Assembly (NCBI RefSeq): GCF_029961145.1
Contig: NZ_JASBRG010000007.1
Location: 2,336,189-2,400,188, forward strand
DNA: 64,000 nucleotides
Source: Pinibacter soli
GTDB taxonomy: Bacteria > Bacteroidota > Bacteroidia > Chitinophagales > Chitinophagaceae
Direction: 5' to 3'
Made by a program: the position numbers and the translations under genes. The notes under the pieces were generated by a model. The model was not told where the DNA came from. It did not search any database and saw nothing but the letters and a program-made list of their open reading frames with translations. This document shows positions 8,277 to 16,288 of the stretch, one piece after another; within the stretch, counting starts at the first letter, position 1; each line of letters begins with the position of its first letter.

Positions 8277-9962
8277 TTATATTTTCTTTGCTATTCTTCT
8301 GTCACTCAGGAACTTCTCAAACTCTGCGAGGCTGAAGCTGCTCAGGTTTTTTTCCCTGGTCAGTCCACCCTTTTGAGCCGCAAGCACACCGTATTTTACA
8401 TCGTGAAAACCATCAATGCTATGCGCATCAGGATTTATGGAAATAAGGGCACCCTGCGCAATGGCATCATCAATGAAGCACCAGTCGATATCCAGCCTAC
8501 TTGGGTGAGCGTTCAACTCTATAACAACATTGTTCTCTACGCAGGCTTTAATGATCTCTTTATGATCAACAGGATAACCCTTGCGGCTCAGCAAAAGCCT
8601 TCCGGTCATGTGTCCAAGAATGGTGGTGTAGGGATTTCTGATGGCGCTTAATAACCTCATCATTGCTTTATCTTCCGGCATACTGAGATTCTGGTGCACG
8701 GAACCGATAACGAGATCGAATGTTGCGAGAACTTCATTGCTGTAATCCAGCGAACCATCATTCAGAATATCGCTTTCAATACTTTTGAAAATTTTAAATG
8801 GATGCAGTTTCGCATTCAGTTCATCGATGTATAAATGTTGTTCACGAACTCGGTCTTCCTGCAGTCCTTTTGCATAAGCAGCCGTTTTACTGTGGTCGCT
8901 TATCACAAGATATTCATATCCCTGTGCAATGCAAGCCTTCGCCATTTCTTCAACAGTATTTACGCCATCACTCCAATTGCTGTGATTATGAATAATTCCC
9001 TTTATATCCGACACGTGAATAATATCACTAAAATCTTTTTGTTTTGCTCTTTCAATAAATGCAGTTGAATCCCTTAAATAGGCTGGAACAAAATTGAAAT
9101 GAATAGATTTGAAAATATCATTTTCCGATTCCGCTTTGTTGGACGCCGACCATCCTTTTTCTTTTTGCAAAGCTTCGTAAAACTCAGGAGCAGAACTCGT
9201 TTCAAGCAGTTTGTAATAGAAGTTTTCTTCTGCAGCAATGTAGAAAACAAGTAAGATATTTTCCGGCCCTTTCACCGCAATCATTTCCTGGTTGACTTCT
9301 TCTACAACAAAATTCTGCTGTGAAAAAAAATCGCCGATGAAGTCGATACTTTTTGTGGTCACAAATTCAAGCTTGCTAATGATGGTATTTTGCCTGCGAA
9401 AATCGCCGGTAATTTCTAAAAGATCATCACCAAATGCATTCGCTAATCCGGCGAGCAACTGGTGCGCATATCCTTCAATTTGTGCGTACAAATAACTGCC
9501 TACATTTCTTAAGAAAAATTCTATGTTTTCCTGTACGCTTTTTTGTGTTTTTTCACCGAAACCTTTGAGAAGTGTCAACCTGTTTTCATTGCATGCATAC
9601 AACAATTCGCCAACAGATTCAATGCCCATTTCTTTCCAGATGGTAGAGATTTTCTTAGGCCCTAACCCCTTAATGTTTAACAGATCTAAAATGCCCGGAG
9701 GCGTTTTTAAAAGCATATCTTCCAATGCCTGTAACTTGCCTGTATCAAGGATTTCAATGATTTTTCGTCCGGTGGATTCACCAATACCTTTTAGTGTAAA
9801 AAGTTTATCGGGAGATATCTCGTGTAATGGTGTTGTGATCTTCTCTATATTGAAAGCTGCAACGCTGTATGACTTTGATTTGAAACTATTTTCTCCATGA
9901 ATATCCATGAGTTTTGCTAGCAATGAAAACTGATCAGCAATGGCATAATTATCAAGCGGCAT
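8277..9962 (-). CDS. PolX-like protein: helix-hairpin-helix plus PHP phosphoesterase, degenerate polymerase domain
   Basis: The protein has 561 residues, the size of bacterial PolX. The N-terminal region has helix-hairpin-helix motifs (FTLKGIGESTGRKI, LNIKGLGPKKIS, LLKGFGEKTQ). The C-terminal PHP domain starts near residue 325 with HNHSNWSDG and keeps ISDHSK, GSVHQN, GHMTGRLL, ELNAHPSRLD and NPDAHS, so metal-dependent 3'-5' exonuclease or phosphoesterase activity is plausible. In the X-family nucleotidyltransferase region the expected G-S-x-R-R followed by a D-x-D pair is GDFRRQNTIISKLEF, with no aspartate pair. DNA synthesis is therefore unlikely. This is a base-excision-repair type family; the active part here is probably only the PHP domain. 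ATG start at 9962. Confidence 0.85.
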   Translation of the reverse strand: MPLDNYAIADQFSLLAKLMDIHGENSFKSKSYSVAAFNIEKITTPLHEISPDKLFTLKGIGESTGRKIIEILDTGKLQALEDMLLKTPPGILDLLNIKGLGPKKISTIWKEMGIESVGELLYACNENRLTLLKGFGEKTQKSVQENIEFFLRNVGSYLYAQIEGYAHQLLAGLANAFGDDLLEITGDFRRQNTIISKLEFVTTKSIDFIGDFFSQQNFVVEEVNQEMIAVKGPENILLVFYIAAEENFYYKLLETSSAPEFYEALQKEKGWSASNKAESENDIFKSIHFNFVPAYLRDSTAFIERAKQKDFSDIIHVSDIKGIIHNHSNWSDGVNTVEEMAKACIAQGYEYLVISDHSKTAAYAKGLQEDRVREQHLYIDELNAKLHPFKIFKSIESDILNDGSLDYSNEVLATFDLVIGSVHQNLSMPEDKAMMRLLSAIRNPYTTILGHMTGRLLLSRKGYPVDHKEIIKACVENNVVIELNAHPSRLDIDWCFIDDAIAQGALISINPDAHSIDGFHDVKYGVLAAQKGGLTREKNLSSFSLAEFEKFLSDRRIAKKI

Positions 9963-9996
9963 AAATGGCTGTTTAGAGTGTGAAGATAGAGAAAGA

Positions 9997-10190
9997 CTGA
10001 CTTAGCACGCAGATGACGCAAATTTAACTGATCGACACAAATTTTTTAGCGCATCATTTCAAGGCATTGTTACAATATTGATTATTGATTCTTCAAATAG
10101 ATAAAGTGCTGATCCAACTAATAAGGGCAGGCGAAACAAAAAGAACTGTGTAAATCAGTCTAATCCGTGTCATCAGTGTGCTTAAATCAG
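9997..10190. repeat. Inverted repeat of family C (CAGATGACGC type)
   Basis: Left arm at about 9997-10046 (CTGACTTAGCACGCAGATGA and onward) and right arm at about 10142-10190 are imperfect inverted copies, about 95 bases apart. They fill the gap between the polX-like gene and the terminator of the histone-like gene. The same arm sequence occurs near 13.0 kb and in the long palindrome at 46.6-46.8 kb. Nothing coding is seen between the arms. Confidence 0.7.
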
Positions 10191-10193
10191 GGC

Positions 10194-10223
10194 ATAAAAA
10201 AAGTCCTGCATTTCTGCAGGACT
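10194..10223 (-). terminator. Intrinsic terminator of the histone-like gene
   Basis: A perfect nine-base-pair stem (10202-10210 AGTCCTGCA with 10215-10223 TGCAGGACT) encloses a TTTC loop. On the minus strand it is followed by a T-run. It lies 23 bases after the stop codon at 10247 and ends the histone-like gene, and perhaps readthrough from rplU-rpmA. Confidence 0.85.
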
Positions 10224-10246
10224 GTATGTTCATTTTGTTGCAAAGA

Positions 10247-10456
10247 CTATGCTTTTTTAGGAGCAGCTTTCTTAGCAGCTTTTTTAGGAGCAGCTTTTTT
10301 AGCTACTTTTTTCGCAGCAGCTTTTTTAGGAGCGGCTTTCTTTGCAGCAGCTTTTTTAGGAGCGGCTTTCTTTGCTACTTTTTTCGCAGCAGCTTTCTTA
10401 GGTGCAGCTTTTTTTGCAGCAGCTTTTTTAGGAGCCGCTTTTTTTGCAGTTGCCAT
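10247..10456 (-). CDS. Histone H1-like lysine/alanine/proline-rich DNA-binding peptide
   Basis: The protein has 69 residues made almost only of Lys, Ala and Pro with a few Val, built from the repeated unit AAPKKAAAKK and the variant KKVAKKAAPKK. This matches the histone H1 C-terminal-like proteins (Hc1-type) found in Bacteroidota, which bind and compact DNA through charge. No globular domain is present. It lies downstream of rplU-rpmA on the same strand, 99 bases after rpmA, and has its own terminator. The repeat length may vary between strains because the DNA itself is a tandem GC(T/A)GC-TTTTTT pattern. A nucleoid-associated role is inferred from composition. Confidence 0.8.
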   Translation of the reverse strand: MATAKKAAPKKAAAKKAAPKKAAAKKVAKKAAPKKAAAKKAAPKKAAAKKVAKKAAPKKAAKKAAPKKA

Positions 10457-10555
10457 GTTTCTTGAATTTAAAATGGTTAGTAAAGAAATATCAGAAGTAA
10501 AAATAAAAACTTCTGGGAAACTGCCAAAAAAATTTTGCTATTAAATCAAAAAATC

Positions 10556-10822
10556 TTAAGCCGTAGCCTCAACTGCGTTTACAGAAACGACAGTTCTGTT
10601 ACCTCTTGATTTTCTGAATTCAACCACACCATCAGTAAGTGCAAACAATGTATAATCTTTACCAACACCGATATTTTTACCAGGATGATAAACAGTACCA
10701 CGTTGACGAACGATGATGTTACCTGCAGTCGCAGCTTGACCACCATAGATTTTTACACCCAGGCGTTTGCTTTGCGAGTCGCGGCCGTTCTTTACACTAC
10801 CTTCACCTTTCTTGTGAGCCAT
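10556..10822 (-). CDS. rpmA: 50S ribosomal protein L27
   Basis: The protein has 88 residues, beginning [20 protein letters not shown], with the conserved GVKIYGGQ and [10 protein letters not shown] segments, so it is complete. L27 sits near the peptidyl-transferase centre of the large subunit. It starts directly with the mature N-terminus and lacks the cleaved leader seen in Firmicutes. It follows rplU by 22 bases on the same transcript, the near-universal rplU-rpmA order. Confidence 0.98.
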   Translation of the reverse strand: MAHKKGEGSVKNGRDSQSKRLGVKIYGGQAATAGNIIVRQRGTVYHPGKNIGVGKDYTLFALTDGVVEFRKSRGNRTVVSVNAVEATA

Positions 10823-10844
10823 GATATAACTTTTTTATAGATGA

Positions 10845-11147
10845 TTATGCAATTTCGTTGATCTTGATCTTCGTGTGATGAGTTCTGTGACCGTGTTTCT
10901 TGCGGAAACCTTTTCTTCTCTTCATTTTAAAGGCGATCACTTTATCACCTTGCACTTGTGCGATGATTTCAGCTTTAACTACAGCTTTTACAGCAGCACC
11001 TATTGAAAGGCTACCATCCGTATCTACTAGTAATACTTCTGAAAACTCTACTTTGTCACCGGCATTGCCGTTAACTTTTGGTACATACAAAGTCTGGTCT
11101 TTAGCGACCTTAAATTGCTGCCCTGCTATTTTAACTACTGCGAACAT
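10845..11147 (-). CDS. rplU: 50S ribosomal protein L21
   Basis: About 100 residues when started at the ATG at 11147 (MFAVVKIAGQQFKV), the universal L21 N-terminus. The frame is open 17 codons further upstream, but that part overlaps the promoter and is not conserved. The C-terminus keeps KMKRRKGFRKKHGHRTHHTK, which contacts 23S rRNA. It is first in the rplU-rpmA operon behind a consensus promoter at 11169-11199. Confidence 0.97.
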   Translation of the reverse strand: MFAVVKIAGQQFKVAKDQTLYVPKVNGNAGDKVEFSEVLLVDTDGSLSIGAAVKAVVKAEIIAQVQGDKVIAFKMKRRKGFRKKHGHRTHHTKIKINEIA

Positions 11148-11168
11148 AACTTTCCGAATTAAGGAGTG

Positions 11169-11199
11169 CAAAGGTAAGAGTATTTTAGTTTCCAACAAA
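11169..11199 (-). promoter_or_regulatory. Consensus Bacteroidota promoter of rplU-rpmA
   Basis: On the minus strand TTTG (11196-11199) is followed after exactly 19 bases by TACCTTTG (11169-11176), a full match to TTTG-N19-TAnnTTTG. The ATG of rplU begins 21 bases downstream of the -7 element. This is the clearest promoter in the window and supports the assignment to Bacteroidota. Confidence 0.85.
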
Positions 11200-11284
11200 T
11201 GTTTATTGCAAAAATGTTTCTCGCAAATAATTCAATGTTTTGGTAGATTGCAGCCTGTTATTTTTACTTAACTGTAATAAATCT

Positions 11285-12778
11285 ATGAAATTCAAATCAT
11301 TTCTTGCCAAACCCTTTGCTTCGTATATCCACAGGCAAATTAAAAAAGGAATGCTTACCGCTCTGGAAGATCAGGAAAATATTTTTAAAGATCTTTTAAA
11401 AACGGGCAGCAAGACCACTTTTGGAGAAGATCATAAGCTTTCTGAGGTTAAGACCTATGAGGATTTTAAGAATGCCGTGCCTATTCGCGACTATGAGCAG
11501 TTCAAGCCATATATAGAAATGGTAAAAGCCGGTAAACATAACATTCTCTGGAAAGGACAACCGATCTATTTTGCCAAAACTTCAGGTACTACAAGCGGCA
11601 TCAAATATATTCCCATTTCAAAAGAATCCATTGATAATCATATAAATACGGCCAGAAACGCCCTGCTTTGCTTTATGGCTGAAACAGGAAATACAGCTTT
11701 TGCCGATGGCAAACTGATCTTCCTTTCAGGTTCGCCGGAACTTGAGCGTATTGGCAATATCCCTACTGGAAGGCTGAGTGGCATCGTTAACCACCACGTT
11801 CCCAGTTATTTGCGGAGCAACCAGCTTCCCAGCTACGAAACTAACTGCATCGACGAATGGGAAACAAAGCTGGACAAAATAGTTCAAGAGACCATTAACC
11901 AGGATATGACGCTGATCAGCGGAATTCCACCTTGGATGCAAATGTACTTTGACCGTCTTTCGCAAGTGAGCGGCAAAAAAATTAAAGATATTTTCCCAAA
12001 TCTGTCTGTACTGGTACATGGCGGTGTAAACTTCGAGCCGTATAAAGCAAAACTTTTTGAAAGCGTAGGAAAGACTTTACCAACGATTGAAACCTACCCT
12101 GCCTCTGAAGGTTTCTTCGCCTTCCAGGACTCTCAAAACGCAGAAGGTCTTTTATTAAATACCAATAGCGGAATCTTTTTTGAATTCGTTCCTGCGGGTG
12201 AAATTTTTGATGAAAAGCCAACACGCCTTAGCCTGAAAGATGTGAAAGTTGGTGAAAATTATGCGCTCATTATTAATAACAATGCAGGGTTGTGGGGTTA
12301 CAATATTGGCGATACTGTTCGCTTTGTGTCCACCAACCCTTACCGTATAGTGGTTACAGGAAGGATCAAGCATTTTATCTCTGCGTTCGGAGAGCACGTT
12401 ATTGGTGAAGAAGTAGAATATAGCTTGTTAAAAGCTGCAGCTGAAGAAGGTGTTCACATCACTGAATTTACAGTCGCGCCAATGATCAAGCAGGATACAG
12501 GAAAGTCTTACCACGAGTGGTTTGTAGAGTTCGAGAACGCACCTGCGAATATGGCTGAGTTTGCTTTGAAAGTAGATAACAATTTGCGCAGCAAGAACAT
12601 CTACTACGACGATCTTATCACTGGCAACATTTTGAAACCGCTTGAGATAAAACCTGTTCATAAGAATGGCTTTATAGAATACATGAAAAGTGTAGGAAAA
12701 TTAGGCGGGCAAAACAAAGTACCACGACTAAGTAATGACAGAAAGCTGGTGGATGAATTAGTCAAGTGGACGGATTAA
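11285..12778 (+). CDS. GH3 family acyl-adenylate/amido-synthetase-like protein
   Basis: About 497 residues from the ATG at 11285 (MKFKSFLAKPFASYI). It has the ANL-type P-loop AKTSGTTSGIKYIP near residue 100, TYPASEGFFAF near 275, and the distal YRIVVTGRIKHFISAFGEHV hinge motif. This is the pattern of the GH3 fold, in which plant members conjugate amino acids to acyl acids. The bacterial substrates are largely unknown. It is divergent from rplU, and a strong hairpin terminator follows at 12821-12849. It probably activates a carboxylate with ATP in the cytoplasm; the acceptor cannot be read from the sequence. Confidence 0.9.
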   Translation: MKFKSFLAKPFASYIHRQIKKGMLTALEDQENIFKDLLKTGSKTTFGEDHKLSEVKTYEDFKNAVPIRDYEQFKPYIEMVKAGKHNILWKGQPIYFAKTSGTTSGIKYIPISKESIDNHINTARNALLCFMAETGNTAFADGKLIFLSGSPELERIGNIPTGRLSGIVNHHVPSYLRSNQLPSYETNCIDEWETKLDKIVQETINQDMTLISGIPPWMQMYFDRLSQVSGKKIKDIFPNLSVLVHGGVNFEPYKAKLFESVGKTLPTIETYPASEGFFAFQDSQNAEGLLLNTNSGIFFEFVPAGEIFDEKPTRLSLKDVKVGENYALIINNNAGLWGYNIGDTVRFVSTNPYRIVVTGRIKHFISAFGEHVIGEEVEYSLLKAAAEEGVHITEFTVAPMIKQDTGKSYHEWFVEFENAPANMAEFALKVDNNLRSKNIYYDDLITGNILKPLEIKPVHKNGFIEYMKSVGKLGGQNKVPRLSNDRKLVDELVKWTD

Positions 12779-12820
12779 TTGAAAGTTGAAAATGAGATTA
12801 AGTGCTACTTCGCATATAAT

Positions 12821-12849
12821 AAAAAAGCAGTCGTTATGGCTGCTTTTTT
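12821..12849. terminator. Bidirectional intrinsic terminator after the GH3 gene
   Basis: A ten-base-pair stem AAAAAAGCAG (12821-12830) with CTGCTTTTTT (12840-12849) and a nine-base loop. A/T runs on both sides make it usable from either strand. It lies between the convergent GH3 and multiheme cytochrome genes. Confidence 0.85.
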
Positions 12850-13019
12850 ATTGTACACAATTTCGTTGGACACGTTGTCTCTACTTTGGGAAACCAGCGG
12901 CAACGCTGTGATTAAACTTTGGTTGCGACGCTCCATTCAACGGTAGTATATCTAATGAACAAAAAGGCATTTGCAAAATTAGTATCCGGCCAACGGACCG
13001 AAAAAAATCCGGTCAATCT

Positions 13020-13046
13020 CCCAAATCAGCGTCATCTGCGTGCTTT
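13020..13046. repeat. Solo arm of the family C repeat
   Basis: The sequence AAATCAGCGTCATCTGCGTG (13023-13042) directly abuts the stop codon of the cytochrome gene at 13047. It matches the right arm of the long palindrome at 46617-46777. No good left arm is seen, so this copy looks like a remnant. Confidence 0.65.
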
Positions 13047-15284
13047 CTAATACCCAAATACATCTTTTCGAAGTTTGGAATAGTATTCTACTTTACTCTG
13101 CTGCTTCATATCATTATAGAATGAGATTAATCCGTTAATGACTGACGGATCATTTCCGTAAGTTTTAGTAAAGCTTTCAAGCAAAGCAACTGCTTTGCCG
13201 CCACCTTCTATATCATGCATAGCTACAGCATATCCGTAATTGAAGGATGCGTTTGATGGCTCCAGCTGAATAGCTTTTTGCAATTCCAGAACCCCTTCTT
13301 GTTTATCTCCTCTTCGCACATGCCATAGAGCAAGTGCATAATGAAGCCCTCCATTGCGTGGAAAAATTTGCAATCCCTTATCAAGCGTCTCTTTCACCTT
13401 CACTTCATTTTGTTTCATCCGGTACAAGTCTGCAAGATTCATATAAAGGCTGCTATTCTTCGGGAAACGTTTAATACCGAGAAGATATACCTGCTCTGCA
13501 TCATCAAGCTTTCCTGTGCCCGCAAACAAAATTCCCTGGTTAAGATAACCTTCCGGGCGATCACTTAGATTTCGCTCCATAGTGATAGCCTCGTTCATCA
13601 CAGCATCAAATCTTCGCCTGTCTGCTTCTGGTAATTCAGCATAAAAAGGAAGCAGCACATTCAATGCTTCGCGCCGTACAGTTAACACCTCATCGTTTAA
13701 CAAAGGCAATACAACAGGCTGCGCAATATTTGAAGGCAAAGGCGAAATTGCCCGCAATGCGTTAAGCCGCAAATTGGGATCACTGCTTTTTAGCTGCGCA
13801 GTTATTTGATCAATGCTGCGTTGCGAATAAAAGCGGTTGTTGGTTTCCAAAGCAGTTGCTTTTATGATAGCCGGATAATTAGCCATACTCATCAATTCGT
13901 TCCAAGCGGCGTCACTGCCGGCAATATCCCTTGCTATCATTTGCCGCAATTCTCCATACGTTTTCTGCTTTGACAATTTATCGCCATACCATTGCTCGAA
14001 AATTTTAGTTGACCATGCTATCGTTTTATCTGTATGGCATTTATTGCAGGCGTTAGGAGCATGCATGCTTTCAGATAAGTCTGGCCGGGGTATGCGTATA
14101 CTATGATCCCGCCTTGCATCAATTACCATGTAATTTGTAGTAGGCATGTGACAGCCAACACAAGTGGCGCCGATACTGTTTTTTTCATGATGTGTATGCT
14201 CTTCAACATCGAATTTCTCTGGCGCGTGACATGAATAGCACAAAGCATTACCCTGTATTTTTATTTGCATTGTATGCGGATCGTGACAGTTCATACAGGT
14301 TACGCCCTGTGCATACATCTTGCTTTGAAGAAAAGATCCGTATTCATAATCTTCTTCTTTGATTTGCCCGTCCTCATAATAATTATTGGTATTGATGGTA
14401 GATGGAATATGCGTTTGCAAAAATGAAGCGCCTTGGTGATAATTATCTGAAACCCTTGATGCTCTTGCATGACAGCGGGCACAAGTTTCAATGAGCACAT
14501 CATTTTTTTCAACCTTTGAAGGATACGCAATACCTTTCTCCTGATTAAAAACCCAGTTTACCTTTTTCGAAGAAACATTAATAGCAAAACCTTTCAAACT
14601 GTCGTATGGATTTCTTTTATCTGCCCAATTAATGTGGCCCGAAGCCGGCCCGTGGCACGACTCACAGGAAACCTTACTTTCTGTCCACGTACTATGATAG
14701 GTATTTGCTGTGAAATCGTAGTTTTTTGAATAGGCCGTTGTGTGACAATCGGCGCACATAAAGTTCCAGTTCTGATTTATACCTGTCCAGAACAATTCAT
14801 CTCCCGGCAAAATATTTTCTTTACCGTAAATATGGAACCAACGCTGGCCTCCTTCATTCGAGGGTCTTGTGTCCCAGCAAAAAGGAAGCGTCTGAATGCG
14901 ACCGTCAGGAAACTGTACCAGGTATTGCTGCAAAGGTTTCCAACCGAAAGTATAATTGATGGCAAACTCTTTCTTTTTGCCCGAAGAATCTGTGGTTCGA
15001 ACAAAATAGCGATCGTTTTTTTTGTAAAAGAATGAAGTGTCGCCATGCGAAATAAAAGTAGCATTATCAAAATTGCCTTTTACGGAACGGGGTAAAGCAC
15101 TATCCATCGCATGAAAATGATCGGAGGTGAGGTAGCGGTCATATTCACTCTGGTGGCAGGTTTTACATTTCGCTGTGCCTACATATGTCAACTCAACGGC
15201 AGTAGCAGGCCTGGTTGAATCAACGCAGCGATACAACGCTATAGCTAATAGAATCAATGCAAGTGTTGTTGAGGCAATCTTCAT
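13047..15284 (-). CDS. Eight-heme c-type cytochrome with HEAT-like and TPR regions
   Basis: About 745 residues from the ATG at 15284; an upstream TTG at 15293 would add three residues. An N-terminal hydrophobic signal or anchor is followed by eight CXXCH haem motifs: CKTCH, CADCH, CESCH, CARCH, CMNCH, CYSCH, CVGCH and CNKCH. They occupy roughly residues 40-410 in the cytochrome c554/NrfA-like order. A helical segment at 430-540 looks like HEAT repeats (MIARDIAG, ALRAISPLPSN), and residues 560-740 hold TPRs. It is likely an exported electron carrier or oxidoreductase fused to a protein-interaction scaffold. The Cys in LYRC is not a good lipobox. It stands alone, with no quinol oxidase or maturation genes near it. 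Confidence 0.85.
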   Translation of the reverse strand: MKIASTTLALILLAIALYRCVDSTRPATAVELTYVGTAKCKTCHQSEYDRYLTSDHFHAMDSALPRSVKGNFDNATFISHGDTSFFYKKNDRYFVRTTDSSGKKKEFAINYTFGWKPLQQYLVQFPDGRIQTLPFCWDTRPSNEGGQRWFHIYGKENILPGDELFWTGINQNWNFMCADCHTTAYSKNYDFTANTYHSTWTESKVSCESCHGPASGHINWADKRNPYDSLKGFAINVSSKKVNWVFNQEKGIAYPSKVEKNDVLIETCARCHARASRVSDNYHQGASFLQTHIPSTINTNNYYEDGQIKEEDYEYGSFLQSKMYAQGVTCMNCHDPHTMQIKIQGNALCYSCHAPEKFDVEEHTHHEKNSIGATCVGCHMPTTNYMVIDARRDHSIRIPRPDLSESMHAPNACNKCHTDKTIAWSTKIFEQWYGDKLSKQKTYGELRQMIARDIAGSDAAWNELMSMANYPAIIKATALETNNRFYSQRSIDQITAQLKSSDPNLRLNALRAISPLPSNIAQPVVLPLLNDEVLTVRREALNVLLPFYAELPEADRRRFDAVMNEAITMERNLSDRPEGYLNQGILFAGTGKLDDAEQVYLLGIKRFPKNSSLYMNLADLYRMKQNEVKVKETLDKGLQIFPRNGGLHYALALWHVRRGDKQEGVLELQKAIQLEPSNASFNYGYAVAMHDIEGGGKAVALLESFTKTYGNDPSVINGLISFYNDMKQQSKVEYYSKLRKDVFGY

Positions 15285-15495
15285 AGCGAGCAAGTGGGAT
15301 TTGCAATATATGAATATAAGAAAGCATTGATCCTGATTTTAATTATCGAGCGACAATTGTGAAGAATTGAGGTATCTCCTCCCAAAGTATATTGCTAAGA
15401 ACATTGAACAGCTAACCCTTTTTAAACCAGGAAAGGAGATTTGGGCAACTTCAAACTCTTTACATTTTGCAGGCTATCGTAAGAAAGTTTGGCGC

Positions 15496-15530
15496 AAAAA
15501 AAAGCAGATAACCTTTCGATTACCTGCTTT
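15496..15530 (-). terminator. Terminator of the tRNA cluster
   Basis: Stem AAAGCAG (15501-15507) with CTGCTTT (15524-15530) plus three inner pairs. On the minus strand a T-run of about eight follows. It ends the tRNA-Leu/tRNA-Gly transcript. The hairpin closely resembles the one at 15758-15795 that follows the other tRNA-Gly copy. Confidence 0.75.
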
Positions 15531-15533
15531 GTG

Positions 15534-15606
<73 letters not shown>

Positions 15607-15656
15607 TTGTTGTAAGAACTTTATGTGCTTTATAATAAATAGCGCTCTTAAAAGAG

Positions 15657-15742
15657 TACCCGGGATGGGAGTTGAACCCACACGAGCATTGCTGCCCACA
15701 GGATTTTAAGTCCTGCGTGTCTACCAGTTCCACCACCCGGGT
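15657..15742 (-). tRNA. tRNA-Leu (anticodon TAA)
   Basis: Class II tRNA on the minus strand. Acceptor ACCCGGG/CCCGGGT with discriminator A, D-arm containing AACTGGTAGACACG, anticodon stem CAGGA/TCCTG with loop CTTAAAA (anticodon TAA), a long variable arm, and T-arm TGGGTTCAACTCCCA. It lies between two identical tRNA-Gly genes in a three-tRNA cluster. CCA is not encoded. Confidence 0.95.
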
Positions 15743-15757
15743 GACACTATCTTTAAG

Positions 15758-15795
15758 ACAAAAAAAGCAGATAACTGAGGCTATCTGCTTTGTCT
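15758..15795 (-). terminator. Hairpin between tRNA-Gly copy 2 and tRNA-Leu
   Basis: A perfect ten-base-pair stem AAAGCAGATA (15764-15773) with TATCTGCTTT (15782-15791), followed on the minus strand by a T-run. It would terminate, or at least attenuate, transcription after tRNA-Gly copy 2 and before tRNA-Leu. Confidence 0.75.
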
Positions 15796-15798
15796 CAG

Positions 15799-15871
<73 letters not shown>

Positions 15872-15972
15872 TTATTATAAAGAACTTTTTCCTTTCAAAA
15901 TCACCCCTCGTATCGGCTATCTTGTTGATTTGCTTTTACTTATAAGAGCTTTTGTTATTTTGATTGGGAGTG

Positions 15973-16002
15973 CAAAGTTATTTTATTTTTTGAACCCTCC
16001 AA
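15973..16002 (-). promoter_or_regulatory. Promoter of the Gly-Leu-Gly tRNA cluster
   Basis: On the minus strand TTG (16000-16002) is separated by 19 bases from TAACTTTG (15973-15980), a full -7 consensus match. It lies just after the stop codon of the small membrane-protein gene and about 100 bases before the first tRNA, leaving a 5' leader to be trimmed. Confidence 0.75.
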
Positions 16003-16030
16003 CTTTTTCTCCTACTTTTTCAAATATTTT

Positions 16031-16243
16031 TTATTTGTATTTCGGAGTGTACTGGGTGCTCTCAGGTACTGCTACATCAGGATGACCTTTGTAGTGATGT
16101 GTATATAATCCATAACATCCGCCAAGCACAAAAGCTAACACACAAAACACTTGCAGATAAAATAAAAATACAGATGAATTAACCCAGTTTCTAGCAAAGT
16201 CTTTCTTTGTTGGATCGTCAAAATGTTGTTCGTTCTGTGCCAT
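16031..16243 (-). CDS. Small single-pass membrane protein
   Basis: About 70 residues from the ATG at 16243 (MAQNEQHFDDPTKKDFARNW); the frame continues seven codons upstream without a better start. One hydrophobic helix (VFLFYLQVFCVLAFVLGGCY) is followed by a short polar tail ending TQYTPKYK. The pattern suggests a single-pass inner-membrane protein with a cytoplasmic N-terminus. I do not recognise the family. It lies 46 bases downstream of the glycosyltransferase gene on the same strand and may be cotranscribed with it. Confidence 0.6.
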   Translation of the reverse strand: MAQNEQHFDDPTKKDFARNWVNSSVFLFYLQVFCVLAFVLGGCYGLYTHHYKGHPDVAVPESTQYTPKYK

Positions 16244-16288
16244 AAGTTTTTTATTGCATTGCAAAAATAAAGGTTGAAACTATTCAAT

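Noticed and set aside
10167-10544. Plus-strand frames opposite the histone-like gene
   Set aside because: They are the complement of the Lys/Ala-rich repeat (Phe/Leu/Ala-rich) and overlap its terminator.
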